Assembly (NCBI GenBank): GCA_964565775.1
Contig: CAZMGB010000004.1
Coordinates: forward strand, 121,047-185,046
DNA from: CAZMGB01 sp964565775
Lineage (GTDB): Bacteria > Chloroflexota > Dehalococcoidia > DSTF01 > JALHUB01
Length of the DNA stretch: 64,000 nt
Direction of reading: 5' to 3'
Shown: positions 56,906 to 64,000 of the stretch, in pieces
How the letters are laid out: the number at the start of each line of letters is the position of its first letter
How positions within the stretch are numbered: the first letter of the stretch is position 1
Position numbers and translations under genes: made by a program
The notes under the pieces: model-generated
Seen by the model: only the letters and a program-made list of their open reading frames with translations
Told to the model about the DNA's origin: nothing
The model's database searches: none

Positions 56906-58606
56906 CTACTTCCGGCGGACAGCGGCGGCCCAGGGGCGCTCCGTCTTGGCCCCGCTGCTTTCGGTGTACGGTGACACGGCGGTGGGGTCGGTCATCACGT
57001 TCACGCAGGCGGGCCGGCCGCTGGCGAAGGCCCGCTCGATGGCCGGGACGATCTCAGACGCCTCCTCCACGTACTCGGCGTGGACACCGAACGCCTCCGC
57101 CGCCTTCTCGTAGTGCGTCGGCCCCAGTTCCGTGCCGACCACGCGGTCATCGCCGTACTCCGCCTCCTGTCCGTGCTTGCACATCCCCCAGGCCTTGTCG
57201 TTATTGATGACGACGACGATGGGGAGGTTGTGGCGGATCGCCGTGTTGAACTCTGTGAAGTTGAGGCCCACGGAGCCGTCGCCGCTGATCACGAGCACCC
57301 GCTCGTCGGGATGGGCGAGCTTGGCGGCGAGGCCGAAGGGTAGGCCGGTCCCCAGGCAGCCCAGGTAGCCGTGGCTGAGGTAGTGGCCGGGGCGCCGCAC
57401 GGTCAGGGCCAGCTCTGTCCATACAACCGTATCCCCGCCGTCGGCGACGAGGACGCCGTCGTCGGCCATGAGGGCGTTGACCTCGTGCGTCAGGCGGTAG
57501 GGGTGGATGGACCGGCGGTCCGGGTCGAGGGCGTTTGCGTAGATGCCGCGCACCGTGGGGCGGACTTGCGCGAGCTTCTCTACCCACTCGCGCCGGTCGG
57601 GCAGGGAGCGACCGCGCGCGGCCTGGATGAGCGCCCGCAGCGTCTCGCGGCAGTCGGCGACGATGCCGAGCTGGACATCGCGCATGCGCCCGATCTCCTC
57701 CCCCTCGATGTCGACCTGAATTAGGGTGGCGTCCGCTGGTATGGCGGACTGGCGGACGCCCGTGAACATGCCGAGCCGGCCGCCGAGCAGGAGCACCACG
57801 TCTGGCTGGCCGGCCAGCCCCGCCATGACGCTCGCGAACTGAAAGCCGAACATGCCCAGCGGGTGCGCTTCCTCCGGAACGGCGCCGCGGGTCATGCCGT
57901 TGGCGAGGACGGGTATGCCCGTGAGCTCGGCGAACTCCCGCACCTCCTCCGTCGCGCCGGCGAACCAGACGCCTCTGCCGGCCATGATCACCGGGCGCTC
58001 GGCCTGCGTGAGAAGCGAAAGCGCCTCCTCGACGGCCTCGGGCGATGGCGCGGGCGGCCGGTCGGGCTGGTGCGGCTCCGGGAAGCGCACGCTCTCCTCC
58101 TCTACCAGGACGCGGACGACATCCATCGGAATCTCGAGGAAGACGGGGCCCGGCCGGCCCTGCGTGGCGTGCCGAAACGCCATGGCGACGTACTCGGGAA
58201 TGCGTCTCGGGTCGCGGATCAGGCGGCGCCACTTGGTGATCGGCTCCATGAGGGGCAGGCCGTGCAGCTCCTGGAGGGGCAGCATCTCCTCCTCCGCGAG
58301 CGCGTGCCGGCCGCCGATGACAACCATCGGCACGCAGTCGACGTAGGCGTTGGTCACGGCCGTTACGATATCGGTGACGCCGGGGCCCGCCGTCACGAGG
58401 GCGACGCCGGGACGGCCGGTGAGCCGCGCCCAGGCGTCGGCCATGTGGCCCGCGGCCTGCTCGTGGCGCGTGTACACGATACGGATGCCGTGGTCCCAGC
58501 AGGCCTGGAAGATGGGGTCGATATGGCCGCCGTGGAGGGCGAAGATGTGCTCTACCCCTTCTTTCTCGAATGCCCTGGCGAATAGCTCCCCACCGTCGGT
58601 CTTCAT
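56906..58606 (-). CDS. ThDP-dependent lyase/decarboxylase (oxalyl-CoA decarboxylase / acetolactate synthase-like)
   Basis: The 566-residue protein has the three-domain ThDP layout: catalytic Glu49 (TRHEQAAGHMADA), TAGPGVTD, a central domain, and the GDG...NN ThDP-Mg motif at 442-469 (GDGSVG, VVINN). It lacks a clear AHAS regulatory partner nearby, and the overall look is closest to 2-hydroxyacyl-CoA lyases/oxalyl-CoA decarboxylases and related benzoylformate-decarboxylase-type enzymes. AGGAG sits 6 bases before the ATG. The exact reaction is undetermined. Confidence 0.88.
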   Translation of the reverse strand: MKTDGGELFARAFEKEGVEHIFALHGGHIDPIFQACWDHGIRIVYTRHEQAAGHMADAWARLTGRPGVALVTAGPGVTDIVTAVTNAYVDCVPMVVIGGRHALAEEEMLPLQELHGLPLMEPITKWRRLIRDPRRIPEYVAMAFRHATQGRPGPVFLEIPMDVVRVLVEEESVRFPEPHQPDRPPAPSPEAVEEALSLLTQAERPVIMAGRGVWFAGATEEVREFAELTGIPVLANGMTRGAVPEEAHPLGMFGFQFASVMAGLAGQPDVVLLLGGRLGMFTGVRQSAIPADATLIQVDIEGEEIGRMRDVQLGIVADCRETLRALIQAARGRSLPDRREWVEKLAQVRPTVRGIYANALDPDRRSIHPYRLTHEVNALMADDGVLVADGGDTVVWTELALTVRRPGHYLSHGYLGCLGTGLPFGLAAKLAHPDERVLVISGDGSVGLNFTEFNTAIRHNLPIVVVINNDKAWGMCKHGQEAEYGDDRVVGTELGPTHYEKAAEAFGVHAEYVEEASEIVPAIERAFASGRPACVNVMTDPTAVSPYTESSGAKTERPWAAAVRRK

Positions 58607-59090
58607 GGTCGACTCCTTCCTGGGCTCGTCTTTCTCTCACGCGCTCCGACTCTAGGTTTCCTCGGCGGATGGCCTCCGGGCCCGACGTGCCGCCCGCGGT
58701 TCTGTCGGCGGGAGCGGCACCACCACGGCTGCGGCGGCAGTCCGAATGCTATTGTAGGCGAAGGCTGCGATTGCCACTATACCCCACGACCGCGCGGCTC
58801 GCTGCTTGCTGGCGACGGCGTCTGCATCCCTGCGAACCGCTCGCCTGGCGGGTGACGGACCACTGGCGCCCCAAGGGACTGCCTGCTCTCCGGCGGCACC
58901 CCGCGAGAGCCCTGAACTCCCTGCTCTCGGGTCGGTCACCGTTTTCTCGGGATTTGGCCTATAATACCGGTGGATCGCCCTCAACCGCCTCTTGGCCGGA
59001 CTGCGCGCGGCCGATAATCTCTAAGGCTGGAGGTCTGGGAAGCGATGCCACGGAGCGGCCGCAATCACCCCGGAGGACACCACAAAGGTA
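58607..59090. other. Gene-free interval with a -10 element
   Basis: 484 bases with no recognised gene. TATAAT at 58960-58965 could serve the 59091 gene, although no good -35 is present. A frame on the minus strand with one hydrophobic stretch (58652-58984) is not supported by a ribosome-binding site. Confidence 0.45.
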
Positions 59091-59774
59091 ATGGAGGATC
59101 GAGAGAGGGCCGCTCGAGAGGCGGCGTCGATTCTGGCGCAGGCCCTTTCCGAGGCTCACGCTCTGCTGGCCAGGGCGGCCGAGGAGGAGGCCGTGCAGGC
59201 CCGCCGTCGGCGCGAGGAGCCGGCGCGGCCTCAGGAGGAGCCCACCCCGCTTCAGACCGAGGCGGACACGCGTATTCTCGCCGACCAGCTTGTCCGCGCC
59301 ATCGACCTCATAAGCGTGGAGCGCACGTTACTGGCGGACCAGGTGAGCATCCTCGGCCAGGAAGTGCAGCGGCTGGAGGAGCGCCTCGGTGACTTGGACC
59401 GGCTGATGCACGCGTCGCGGGCCCTCGCAGTCGGCGAGGAACGTCCCGGCCGGCGCGCACCGGAGGCGGAAGAAGCGCAGGAGGTCTTCGCCGGGGGCGG
59501 CGAGGGCGTCCAGCTTGTCGTCTCCGCGGTCCCCGGCTTCCAGGAGCTCATGGAGCTCCAGCGGGCGCTCATGCGCCTGAGGGCCGTTGAGCGCGCTTCC
59601 GTCGAGAGATACTTCGACGGCGAGGCGCGCGTCATCATCCTGCTTCGCGAGCCCCTCACGGCCGGTGATGTCGTCGATGCGATTAGAGAGGCCACCGGCC
59701 ATCAGCTAGCCGTGGACGAGGCGCGGCCGTCGGCGCTGCGCCTGCGCCTGCGCTTCCTCGAGAGCGAAGGCTAG
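59091..59774 (+). CDS. Coiled-coil protein of unknown function
   Basis: The 227-residue protein has an N-terminal half of charged heptad-like helices (about 1-110), a short acidic linker, and a C-terminal compact domain (about 140-225) beginning VQLVVSAVPGFQELMELQRA and including ASVERYFDGEARVIILL and DVVDAIREATGH. The latter resembles small alpha/beta ferredoxin-like domains seen in sensor proteins, though I cannot name the family. No TM segment. AAAGGTA precedes the ATG. It is upstream of recF. Confidence 0.75.
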   Translation: MEDRERAAREAASILAQALSEAHALLARAAEEEAVQARRRREEPARPQEEPTPLQTEADTRILADQLVRAIDLISVERTLLADQVSILGQEVQRLEERLGDLDRLMHASRALAVGEERPGRRAPEAEEAQEVFAGGGEGVQLVVSAVPGFQELMELQRALMRLRAVERASVERYFDGEARVIILLREPLTAGDVVDAIREATGHQLAVDEARPSALRLRLRFLESEG

Positions 59775-60105
59775 CGCGAACTCTCACCCCAGCTACCCAC
59801 CGTCGCCCCCAGTGCGTTCAGCGCTGCGTTGTGGCCATCCGCAGGTCGGCCCCGGGCGGAGCTTGCGCCAGAGGCGCATCCGCCTCCGGCGGAAAAGCTT
59901 CGCCCATACGGCTGGAACGTGAGGCTATTCTCTGATGGCCATCACTGCGCCAGATCGATTACCGCACGCTCCGGCCGCGAGGCCATTCGGGCACTCCTGC
60001 TAGGCGGTCGTATCCCTTCGCCTGGGGTATAATGGTTCACCGGCTCGTCCCGCGCCGGCGCCTGCTTGCACAGGGCGCCACGCACTCCTCAGCCGGCGAC
60101 TATTC
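59775..60105. other. Gene-free interval upstream of recF
   Basis: 331 bases without a supported gene. TATAAT at 60028-60033, 73 bases before recF, may be its -10 box; no convincing -35 lies at the standard spacing. Confidence 0.45.
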
Positions 60106-61338
60106 ATGCGCGTACGGTCTCTCAGCCTGACCAATTTCCGCAACTATCGACACCTCGAGCTCTCACTGCCCGGAGGGGCCCTCCTCTTCGTCGGCGAGAA
60201 CGCCCAGGGCAAGAGCAACCTGCTGGAGGCGCTGTACCTCCTGGCGACGACTCGGTCCGTGCGGGCGACCAGCGATGGTGAGCTCATCCACCAGGGGGCG
60301 GTTGAGGGAGAAGCGCCGGTGGCGCGGCTGGCAGCCTCCGTCGAGCGGCGCTCCGGAACCGTGGAGCTGGAGATCGCCATCGTGGGGCAAACGCGCGGCG
60401 TCGCGGCCGCGTCGGCGGGCGGGCAGGGCGCTTCCGCTCGAGCCCCTGCGGCCCTCAAGCGGCTGCGGGTGAACAAAGCGGTGCGCCGGGCGTCCGACAT
60501 GGTCGGGCAGCTCGCGGCCGTCATCTTCACGTCGCAGGACATAGAGGTGGTGGGCGGACCGCCAGTTCTTCGCCGCCGCTTTCTCGACATAACGCTATCA
60601 CAGATCGATAGGGAGTACCTGAGGGCGCTGCAGCGCTACCAGAGGACGATGACACAGCGGAACGCTCTGCTGCGGCGGCTGCAGGAAGGCGCTGCCCACC
60701 CCGACGAGCTGGCGTTCTGGGACGGGGAGCAGGCGAAGGAGGGCGGCCGCATAGTCGCCGGGCGAGCGTCCGCCGTCGTCGAGCTGGCGTCCCTGGCGGC
60801 CGAGGCCCATCGGGCGTTGACCGACGGCCGCGAGGAGCTGGCGCTCACCTACCAGCCCCAGTTGGGAAGCGGCTGGGACGGCGCCAGGGCCGCCTCCGCC
60901 GGCGCCGATGAGCTCTCCGCCGCCCTTGTCGAGGCGCTGGCGGCGAACCGAAGAAGGGACGTGGCCGCCGGCGTATCGCTCCTCGGCCCGCACCGGGACG
61001 ACCTCCTCTTTCTGCTCGACGGCCAGCCGGCGGCGGCTTTCGCGTCGCGCGGCCAGCAGCGCACCGCCGCCCTGGCGCTGCGTCTGGCCGAGGCGCGCTT
61101 CCTGCTGGCCCGCTCCGGGGAGCGCCCCGTGCTCCTCCTCGATGACGTCCTTTCGGAGCTGGACGAGAAGCGGCGCCGCTGCGTCGAAGGGGCGGCGGAC
61201 GGCTTTGACCAGGTGCTGATCACCTCGACCGAGGCAGACTCGCTCGACCGCCAGTCCTGGTCGCAGGCCCCGGTCTACCGCGTGCAGGATGGACGCATCG
61301 AGGCCCTCGACGCGCCGCCCGGCGGGCGTCGGGCGTGA
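60106..61338 (+). CDS. recF: DNA replication/repair protein RecF
   Basis: The 410-residue protein has Walker A GENAQGKSNLLEALYLL (G30-S37 core), the RecF-specific FTSQDIEVVGGPP, ABC-type signature SRGQQRTAALALRLAE, and Walker B LLLDDVLSELD. RecF loads RecA at single-strand gaps together with RecO and RecR. The N-terminus MRVRSLSLTNFRNYRHLEL is typical. It is not next to dnaA/dnaN, so this is not a canonical origin region. Confidence 0.96.
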   Translation: MRVRSLSLTNFRNYRHLELSLPGGALLFVGENAQGKSNLLEALYLLATTRSVRATSDGELIHQGAVEGEAPVARLAASVERRSGTVELEIAIVGQTRGVAAASAGGQGASARAPAALKRLRVNKAVRRASDMVGQLAAVIFTSQDIEVVGGPPVLRRRFLDITLSQIDREYLRALQRYQRTMTQRNALLRRLQEGAAHPDELAFWDGEQAKEGGRIVAGRASAVVELASLAAEAHRALTDGREELALTYQPQLGSGWDGARAASAGADELSAALVEALAANRRRDVAAGVSLLGPHRDDLLFLLDGQPAAAFASRGQQRTAALALRLAEARFLLARSGERPVLLLDDVLSELDEKRRRCVEGAADGFDQVLITSTEADSLDRQSWSQAPVYRVQDGRIEALDAPPGGRRA

Positions 61339-61789
61339 GTCCGTCTCCCGTCACCTGCTGCCCTCGTGGTCCGATAGCGCCGTGGGCGCACGAACCAGGG
61401 ACCCAGAGATTCCCATCGGGGCGGAGGTTTCGTGACTGGTCCATCTTTGGTGGGTCATTCTGAGCCCGCCTCAGGCGGACGAAGAATCTTGGACCCTTTG
61501 CTTCGCCTGCCAGCAGGCAGGCTCATGGAGACAGCAAAGGTGTTCAGAGCTGCCCGGCATCCTCGTTCACCGACGCTGAGCCAGTCACCAGGTCCCGTGA
61601 GTGACGTGTCGTTGGTGGGGCGCTCGGCCACTTGATTCGGGCACGACCCCAGCCTTAAGGCTGGGGCATCGGAAGGCGAACACATGCCCCCGCCTTCAGG
61701 CGGGGGTCGAGACTTTCCCTACCGGTCAGGGACCGGTCACGGTCTCCGCGTGGTTGACGTGACGTAGCCATACTGATTACGGTGGTGGC
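61339..61789. other. Repeat-rich interval after recF
   Basis: 451 bases with no gene. It includes a TCATTCTGAG...GAAGAATCT repeat segment around 61456-61491 and the two-palindrome element at 61634-61707. Confidence 0.55.
61634..61707. repeat. Two-palindrome repeat element, copy B
   Basis: Palindrome one is the 20-base perfect sequence at 61647-61666 (CCCCAGCCTT/AAGGCTGGGG) and palindrome two is at 61687-61706 (CCCCCGCCT-TC-AGGCGGGGG). It matches copy A at 32976 over the whole unit with a few substitutions. Confidence 0.8.
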
Positions 61790-62053
61790 ATGGCGATACG
61801 GGCGATACGGATGGACGCGCGCGATAACGTGGCCGTGGTGACGGCCGACGTGAAAGCGGGCGACGTGGTTGAGCTCGGTGACGGCACTGAGGTGCGGGCG
61901 GCTGAAGCGATCGCGCGCGGCGGCAAGGTGGCACTAGCCCCGATCGCTGCCGGCGAGGCGGTTGTCCGCTACGGCGAGAAGATCGGCCTGGCGACGGCGG
62001 ACATCGCGACCGGACAGCACGTGCATACCCACAACCTGGGCGGCAGGGAATGA
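61790..62053 (+). CDS. UxaA-family small subunit (SAF domain)
   Basis: The 87-residue protein is a SAF-domain polypeptide: DNVAVVTADVKAGDVVELG, KVALAPIAAGEAVVRYGEKIG and a C-terminal HVHTHNL that supplies metal ligands. It matches the N-terminal domain of altronate/galactarate dehydratases and the alpha subunit of (2R)-sulfolactate sulfo-lyase. Its stop overlaps the start of the large-subunit gene by 4 bases (ATGA), so the two subunits are coupled. Confidence 0.88.
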   Translation: MAIRAIRMDARDNVAVVTADVKAGDVVELGDGTEVRAAEAIARGGKVALAPIAAGEAVVRYGEKIGLATADIATGQHVHTHNLGGRE

Positions 62054-63216
62054 GCGAGGACTTCGCTTTCGAGGGCTGGCGGCGACCGGACGGGCGCATA
62101 GGCATCCGAAATCACTGCCTGGTGCTGGCAACGGTGGCCTGCGCGGCGGGCGTCGTGCGCGACGTAGGTCGCCGCTTGGCGGATGTGGTGGTCGTAGAGC
62201 ACCCGCACGGTTGCGGTCGCCCTCCACCCGACCTGGTCCTCCAGATCAAGACTCTGGCCGGCCTGGTGGAGAACCCGAACGTAGGCGGGGCTGTCCTGGT
62301 GGGGCTTGGCTGCGAGCCCTTGTCTGTGGGCCTCCTGCAAGCCTCCCTGGCCGCGAACGGAAAACCTCTGAGGAGTCTGGTCGTCCAGGAGGTCGGGGGG
62401 TCGAGGAAGGCCGCCGACAAGGCTGAGGCGATGGCCCGAGAGATCCTGGGTGAGCTGGAGAGGATGCCGCGTCAGAGGGGCACGGCGGCCGACTTGACGG
62501 TAGCCCTGGAATGCGGGGGCTCGGATACGTTCTCCGGCATTACGGCGAACCCGGCGGTGGGGAAGGCCGTGGACCGGTTGGTGGCGATGGGCGGCACGGC
62601 AATCCTCTCGGAAACGACGGAGATGATCGGCGCGCTGGCCCCGCTGCTGCGCCGAGCGGCGAACGACGAAGTGGCCACCCGTCTCCGGGAGATGGTGGAG
62701 CATCAGGAGGCCCTTACGCGGGAGATGCTCGGCCCCCTGGCCCATCGAGTGCTGGCGCCCGGCAACGTCGAATCAGGCCTCTCGACGATCGCTGAGAAGA
62801 GCCTGGGCTGCATCGCCAAGGCCGGCAGCTCACCGATCCGTGAGGTGCTGGAGTATGCGCAGCGACCGAGCGAGCGAGGCCTGGTGGTCATGAACACACC
62901 CGGCTACGATGTCGAGAGCGTGACGGGGATGGCGGCGGCAGGGGCGCAGGCGGTCATCTTCACGACCGGCAGAGGTACGCCGGTCGGGTTTCCGGTGGCG
63001 CCGGTGATCAAGGTCTCCTCCACCTCCGAACTGTATCGCAGGATGTTGGACGACATCGATGTTGACGCCGGCACCGTCCTCGAGGGGAAGACAGTGGCCG
63101 AGGTGGGCGAGGAGATACTGAGCTTCCTTCTGCGGGTCGCGCGCGGCGAGAGGACGAAGGCCGAGATCAACGAGCAGGGCGTGTTCGCCATCGCCCAGAC
63201 GCATCAAGCGTTCTGA
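62050..63216 (+). CDS. UxaA-family large subunit (altronate dehydratase / sulfolactate lyase-like)
   Basis: The 388-residue protein carries the UxaA large-domain features GWRRPDGRIGIRNHCLVLAT, HPHGCGR, GLGCEP, ALECGGSDTFSGITANPAVG and ETTEMIGA. With the small SAF subunit it makes a metal-dependent hydro-lyase or sulfo-lyase acting on a sugar acid or sulfolactate. Split subunits are typical of SuyAB as well as many dehydratases, so the substrate is open. No sugar-acid genes are adjacent. Confidence 0.88.
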   Translation: MSEDFAFEGWRRPDGRIGIRNHCLVLATVACAAGVVRDVGRRLADVVVVEHPHGCGRPPPDLVLQIKTLAGLVENPNVGGAVLVGLGCEPLSVGLLQASLAANGKPLRSLVVQEVGGSRKAADKAEAMAREILGELERMPRQRGTAADLTVALECGGSDTFSGITANPAVGKAVDRLVAMGGTAILSETTEMIGALAPLLRRAANDEVATRLREMVEHQEALTREMLGPLAHRVLAPGNVESGLSTIAEKSLGCIAKAGSSPIREVLEYAQRPSERGLVVMNTPGYDVESVTGMAAAGAQAVIFTTGRGTPVGFPVAPVIKVSSTSELYRRMLDDIDVDAGTVLEGKTVAEVGEEILSFLLRVARGERTKAEINEQGVFAIAQTHQAF

Positions 63217-63276
63217 GACCTGAGGGAGCGCTCGGCGCCCCTGCCCTGCGGCGGAATCGAAGGCCGGAACAACGAG

Positions 63277-63798
63277 ATGCAGCCGGACCGGGAGCCGGTG
63301 CTTGTCGTCGAGTACGACCCCGAGTGGCCCCGTCGCTACGAGGAGGAGCGGGGCCGCATCGTCGCCGCCCTCGGCGGGCTGATTGCGGGGATCGAGCACG
63401 TCGGGAGTACGGCGGTCCCTGGACTCGGGGGGAAGCCCATCATCGACATCATGATCGGCGTGGCGCGGCTCGAGGACGGCGAGCGGTGCGTCGGGCCGAT
63501 GGAGGGCCTCGGCTACGAGTACCGGGGTGAAGCCGGCATTCCCGGCCGCCTCTTCTTCGGCAAGGGGCTGCCACGGACGCACCACGCCCATTTGGTCGAG
63601 CACGGGGGCGACTTCTGGGGAAGGCTTCTGCTGTTCCGCGACTTCCTCCGCGCCCATCCGAAGACGGCAGCCGAGTACTACCGGCTGAAGAAGGACCTGG
63701 CGCTGAGGTTCCGGACCGACCGAGAGGCGTACACCGAGGCGAAAACGGCGTTCATCCGGTCGGTGGAGGACCGAGCCCGTTCGGCGCGGGCACCCTAG
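63277..63798 (+). CDS. GrpB-family nucleotidyltransferase-like protein
   Basis: The 173-residue GrpB (UPF0157) protein has the polymerase-beta-like signature EHVGSTAVPGLGGKPIIDIMIG and downstream THHAHLVEHGGDFW and FRDFLRAHPKTAAEYYRLK. Function is uncharacterised in this family, although related folds transfer nucleotides; it is sometimes linked to dephospho-CoA kinase as a CoaE-fused domain. It is the last gene before the repeat tract. Confidence 0.92.
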   Translation: MQPDREPVLVVEYDPEWPRRYEEERGRIVAALGGLIAGIEHVGSTAVPGLGGKPIIDIMIGVARLEDGERCVGPMEGLGYEYRGEAGIPGRLFFGKGLPRTHHAHLVEHGGDFWGRLLLFRDFLRAHPKTAAEYYRLKKDLALRFRTDREAYTEAKTAFIRSVEDRARSARAP

Positions 63799-63828
63799 CG
63801 TGAGATGTCCGAGGTGGCGCGGGGTGGG

Positions 63829-63883
63829 GCGTAGGGGAAGGCTTCAGCCTTCCAGGGGCGGGTGTGCGACGCTAGGGGTTGGC
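63829..63883. repeat. 55-bp direct repeat, copy 1
   Basis: A 55-base sequence starting GCGTAGGGG and ending GGGGTTGGC, identical to the copy at 63946-64000. It contains the hairpin GGAAGGCT-TC-AGCCTTCC. Confidence 0.9.
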
Positions 63884-63945
63884 CTGGCTGAACAGGGGAC
63901 TCTTCAGGTGGGAGTGGGTGGTGAGAGATGAGAGGTGGGCGGGGC

Positions 63946-64000
63946 GCGTAGGGGAAGGCTTCAGCCTTCCAGGGGCGGGTGTGCGACGCTAGGGGTTGGC
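63946..64000. repeat. 55-bp direct repeat, copy 2 (touches window edge)
   Basis: Identical to 63829-63883, spaced 117 bases start to start. The identity reaches the last base of the window, so the true unit may be longer and more copies may follow. Confidence 0.9.

Noticed and set aside
60106..61338. recF as evidence for a replication origin
   Set aside because: dnaA, dnaN and gyrB are not adjacent and I see no DnaA-box cluster in the flanks.

Overview
This is a GC-rich bacterial chromosome segment with about 56 recognisable protein genes on both strands in short operons, few long gaps, no rRNA, no tRNA that I could find, and no CRISPR array. The mix of families (type II DMSO-reductase-like molybdoenzyme, fused 2-oxoacid:ferredoxin oxidoreductase, F420/FMN PPOX protein, reductive-dehalogenase-like ferredoxin protein, thiolase with a DUF35 partner, UxaA-family lyase, GH172/GH31/GH1 hydrolases, many palindromic intergenic repeats) suggests an uncultured Chloroflexota of the Dehalococcoidia/SAR202 type. 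That placement is inference from gene content, not a phylogenetic result.

Left part (1-14.7 kb): the end of an oligopeptide ABC operon; an OmpR-like regulator with a degenerate receiver; a stand-alone GMC-oxidoreductase-linked domain; a zincin; a collapsed enolase-superfamily pseudogene; a three-gene DUF6941-HicA-HicB operon with its own promoter; an orphan molybdopterin catalytic subunit; a metallo-beta-lactamase-fold hydrolase; a DUF4238 protein; two methyltransferases plus a methyltransferase scrap; and a GH172 glycosidase.

Energy block (14.9-21.0 kb): a four-gene operon encodes a heme-b gamma-subunit-like protein of complex iron-sulfur molybdoenzymes, a fused cytochrome b, a Rieske protein and a cytochrome c-cupredoxin fusion. 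I consider this the most interesting assembly in the window: a bc-type quinol oxidase apparently wired to a molybdoenzyme-type heme subunit, reminiscent of the haloarchaeal nar operon. It ends at a strong hairpin against a convergent feoB-feoA iron uptake pair.

Central metabolism block (21.5-35.2 kb): SDRs, a two-gene pyruvate-type ferredoxin oxidoreductase (gamma-delta and alpha-beta fusions), a two-subunit CoA transferase, an ABC-2 exporter pair, a thiolase with an HMG-CoA-synthase-like/DUF35 fusion, and a glutamine-synthetase-like ligase. Together they look like acyl-CoA and 2-oxoacid handling plus amine or amino-acid catabolism.

Right part (35.2-64 kb): an arsenic operon (arsR, ferredoxin, arsC, acr3) with two related candidate ArsR sites; D-aminoacylase; a beta-lactamase-fold protein with an eroded SxxK motif; GH31 and GDPD; PPOX; a membrane-anchored creatininase-family protein; a double-cluster Fe-S protein; a rhodanese lipoprotein; DUF47-Pit phosphate transport; an L,D-transpeptidase; two unknown tail-anchored proteins; amidase, FAD amine oxidase, GH1 and ThDP lyase; then recF, a split UxaA-type dehydratase/lyase and GrpB. 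The window ends inside a perfect 55-bp direct repeat. Several families of palindromic repeats are scattered between genes.
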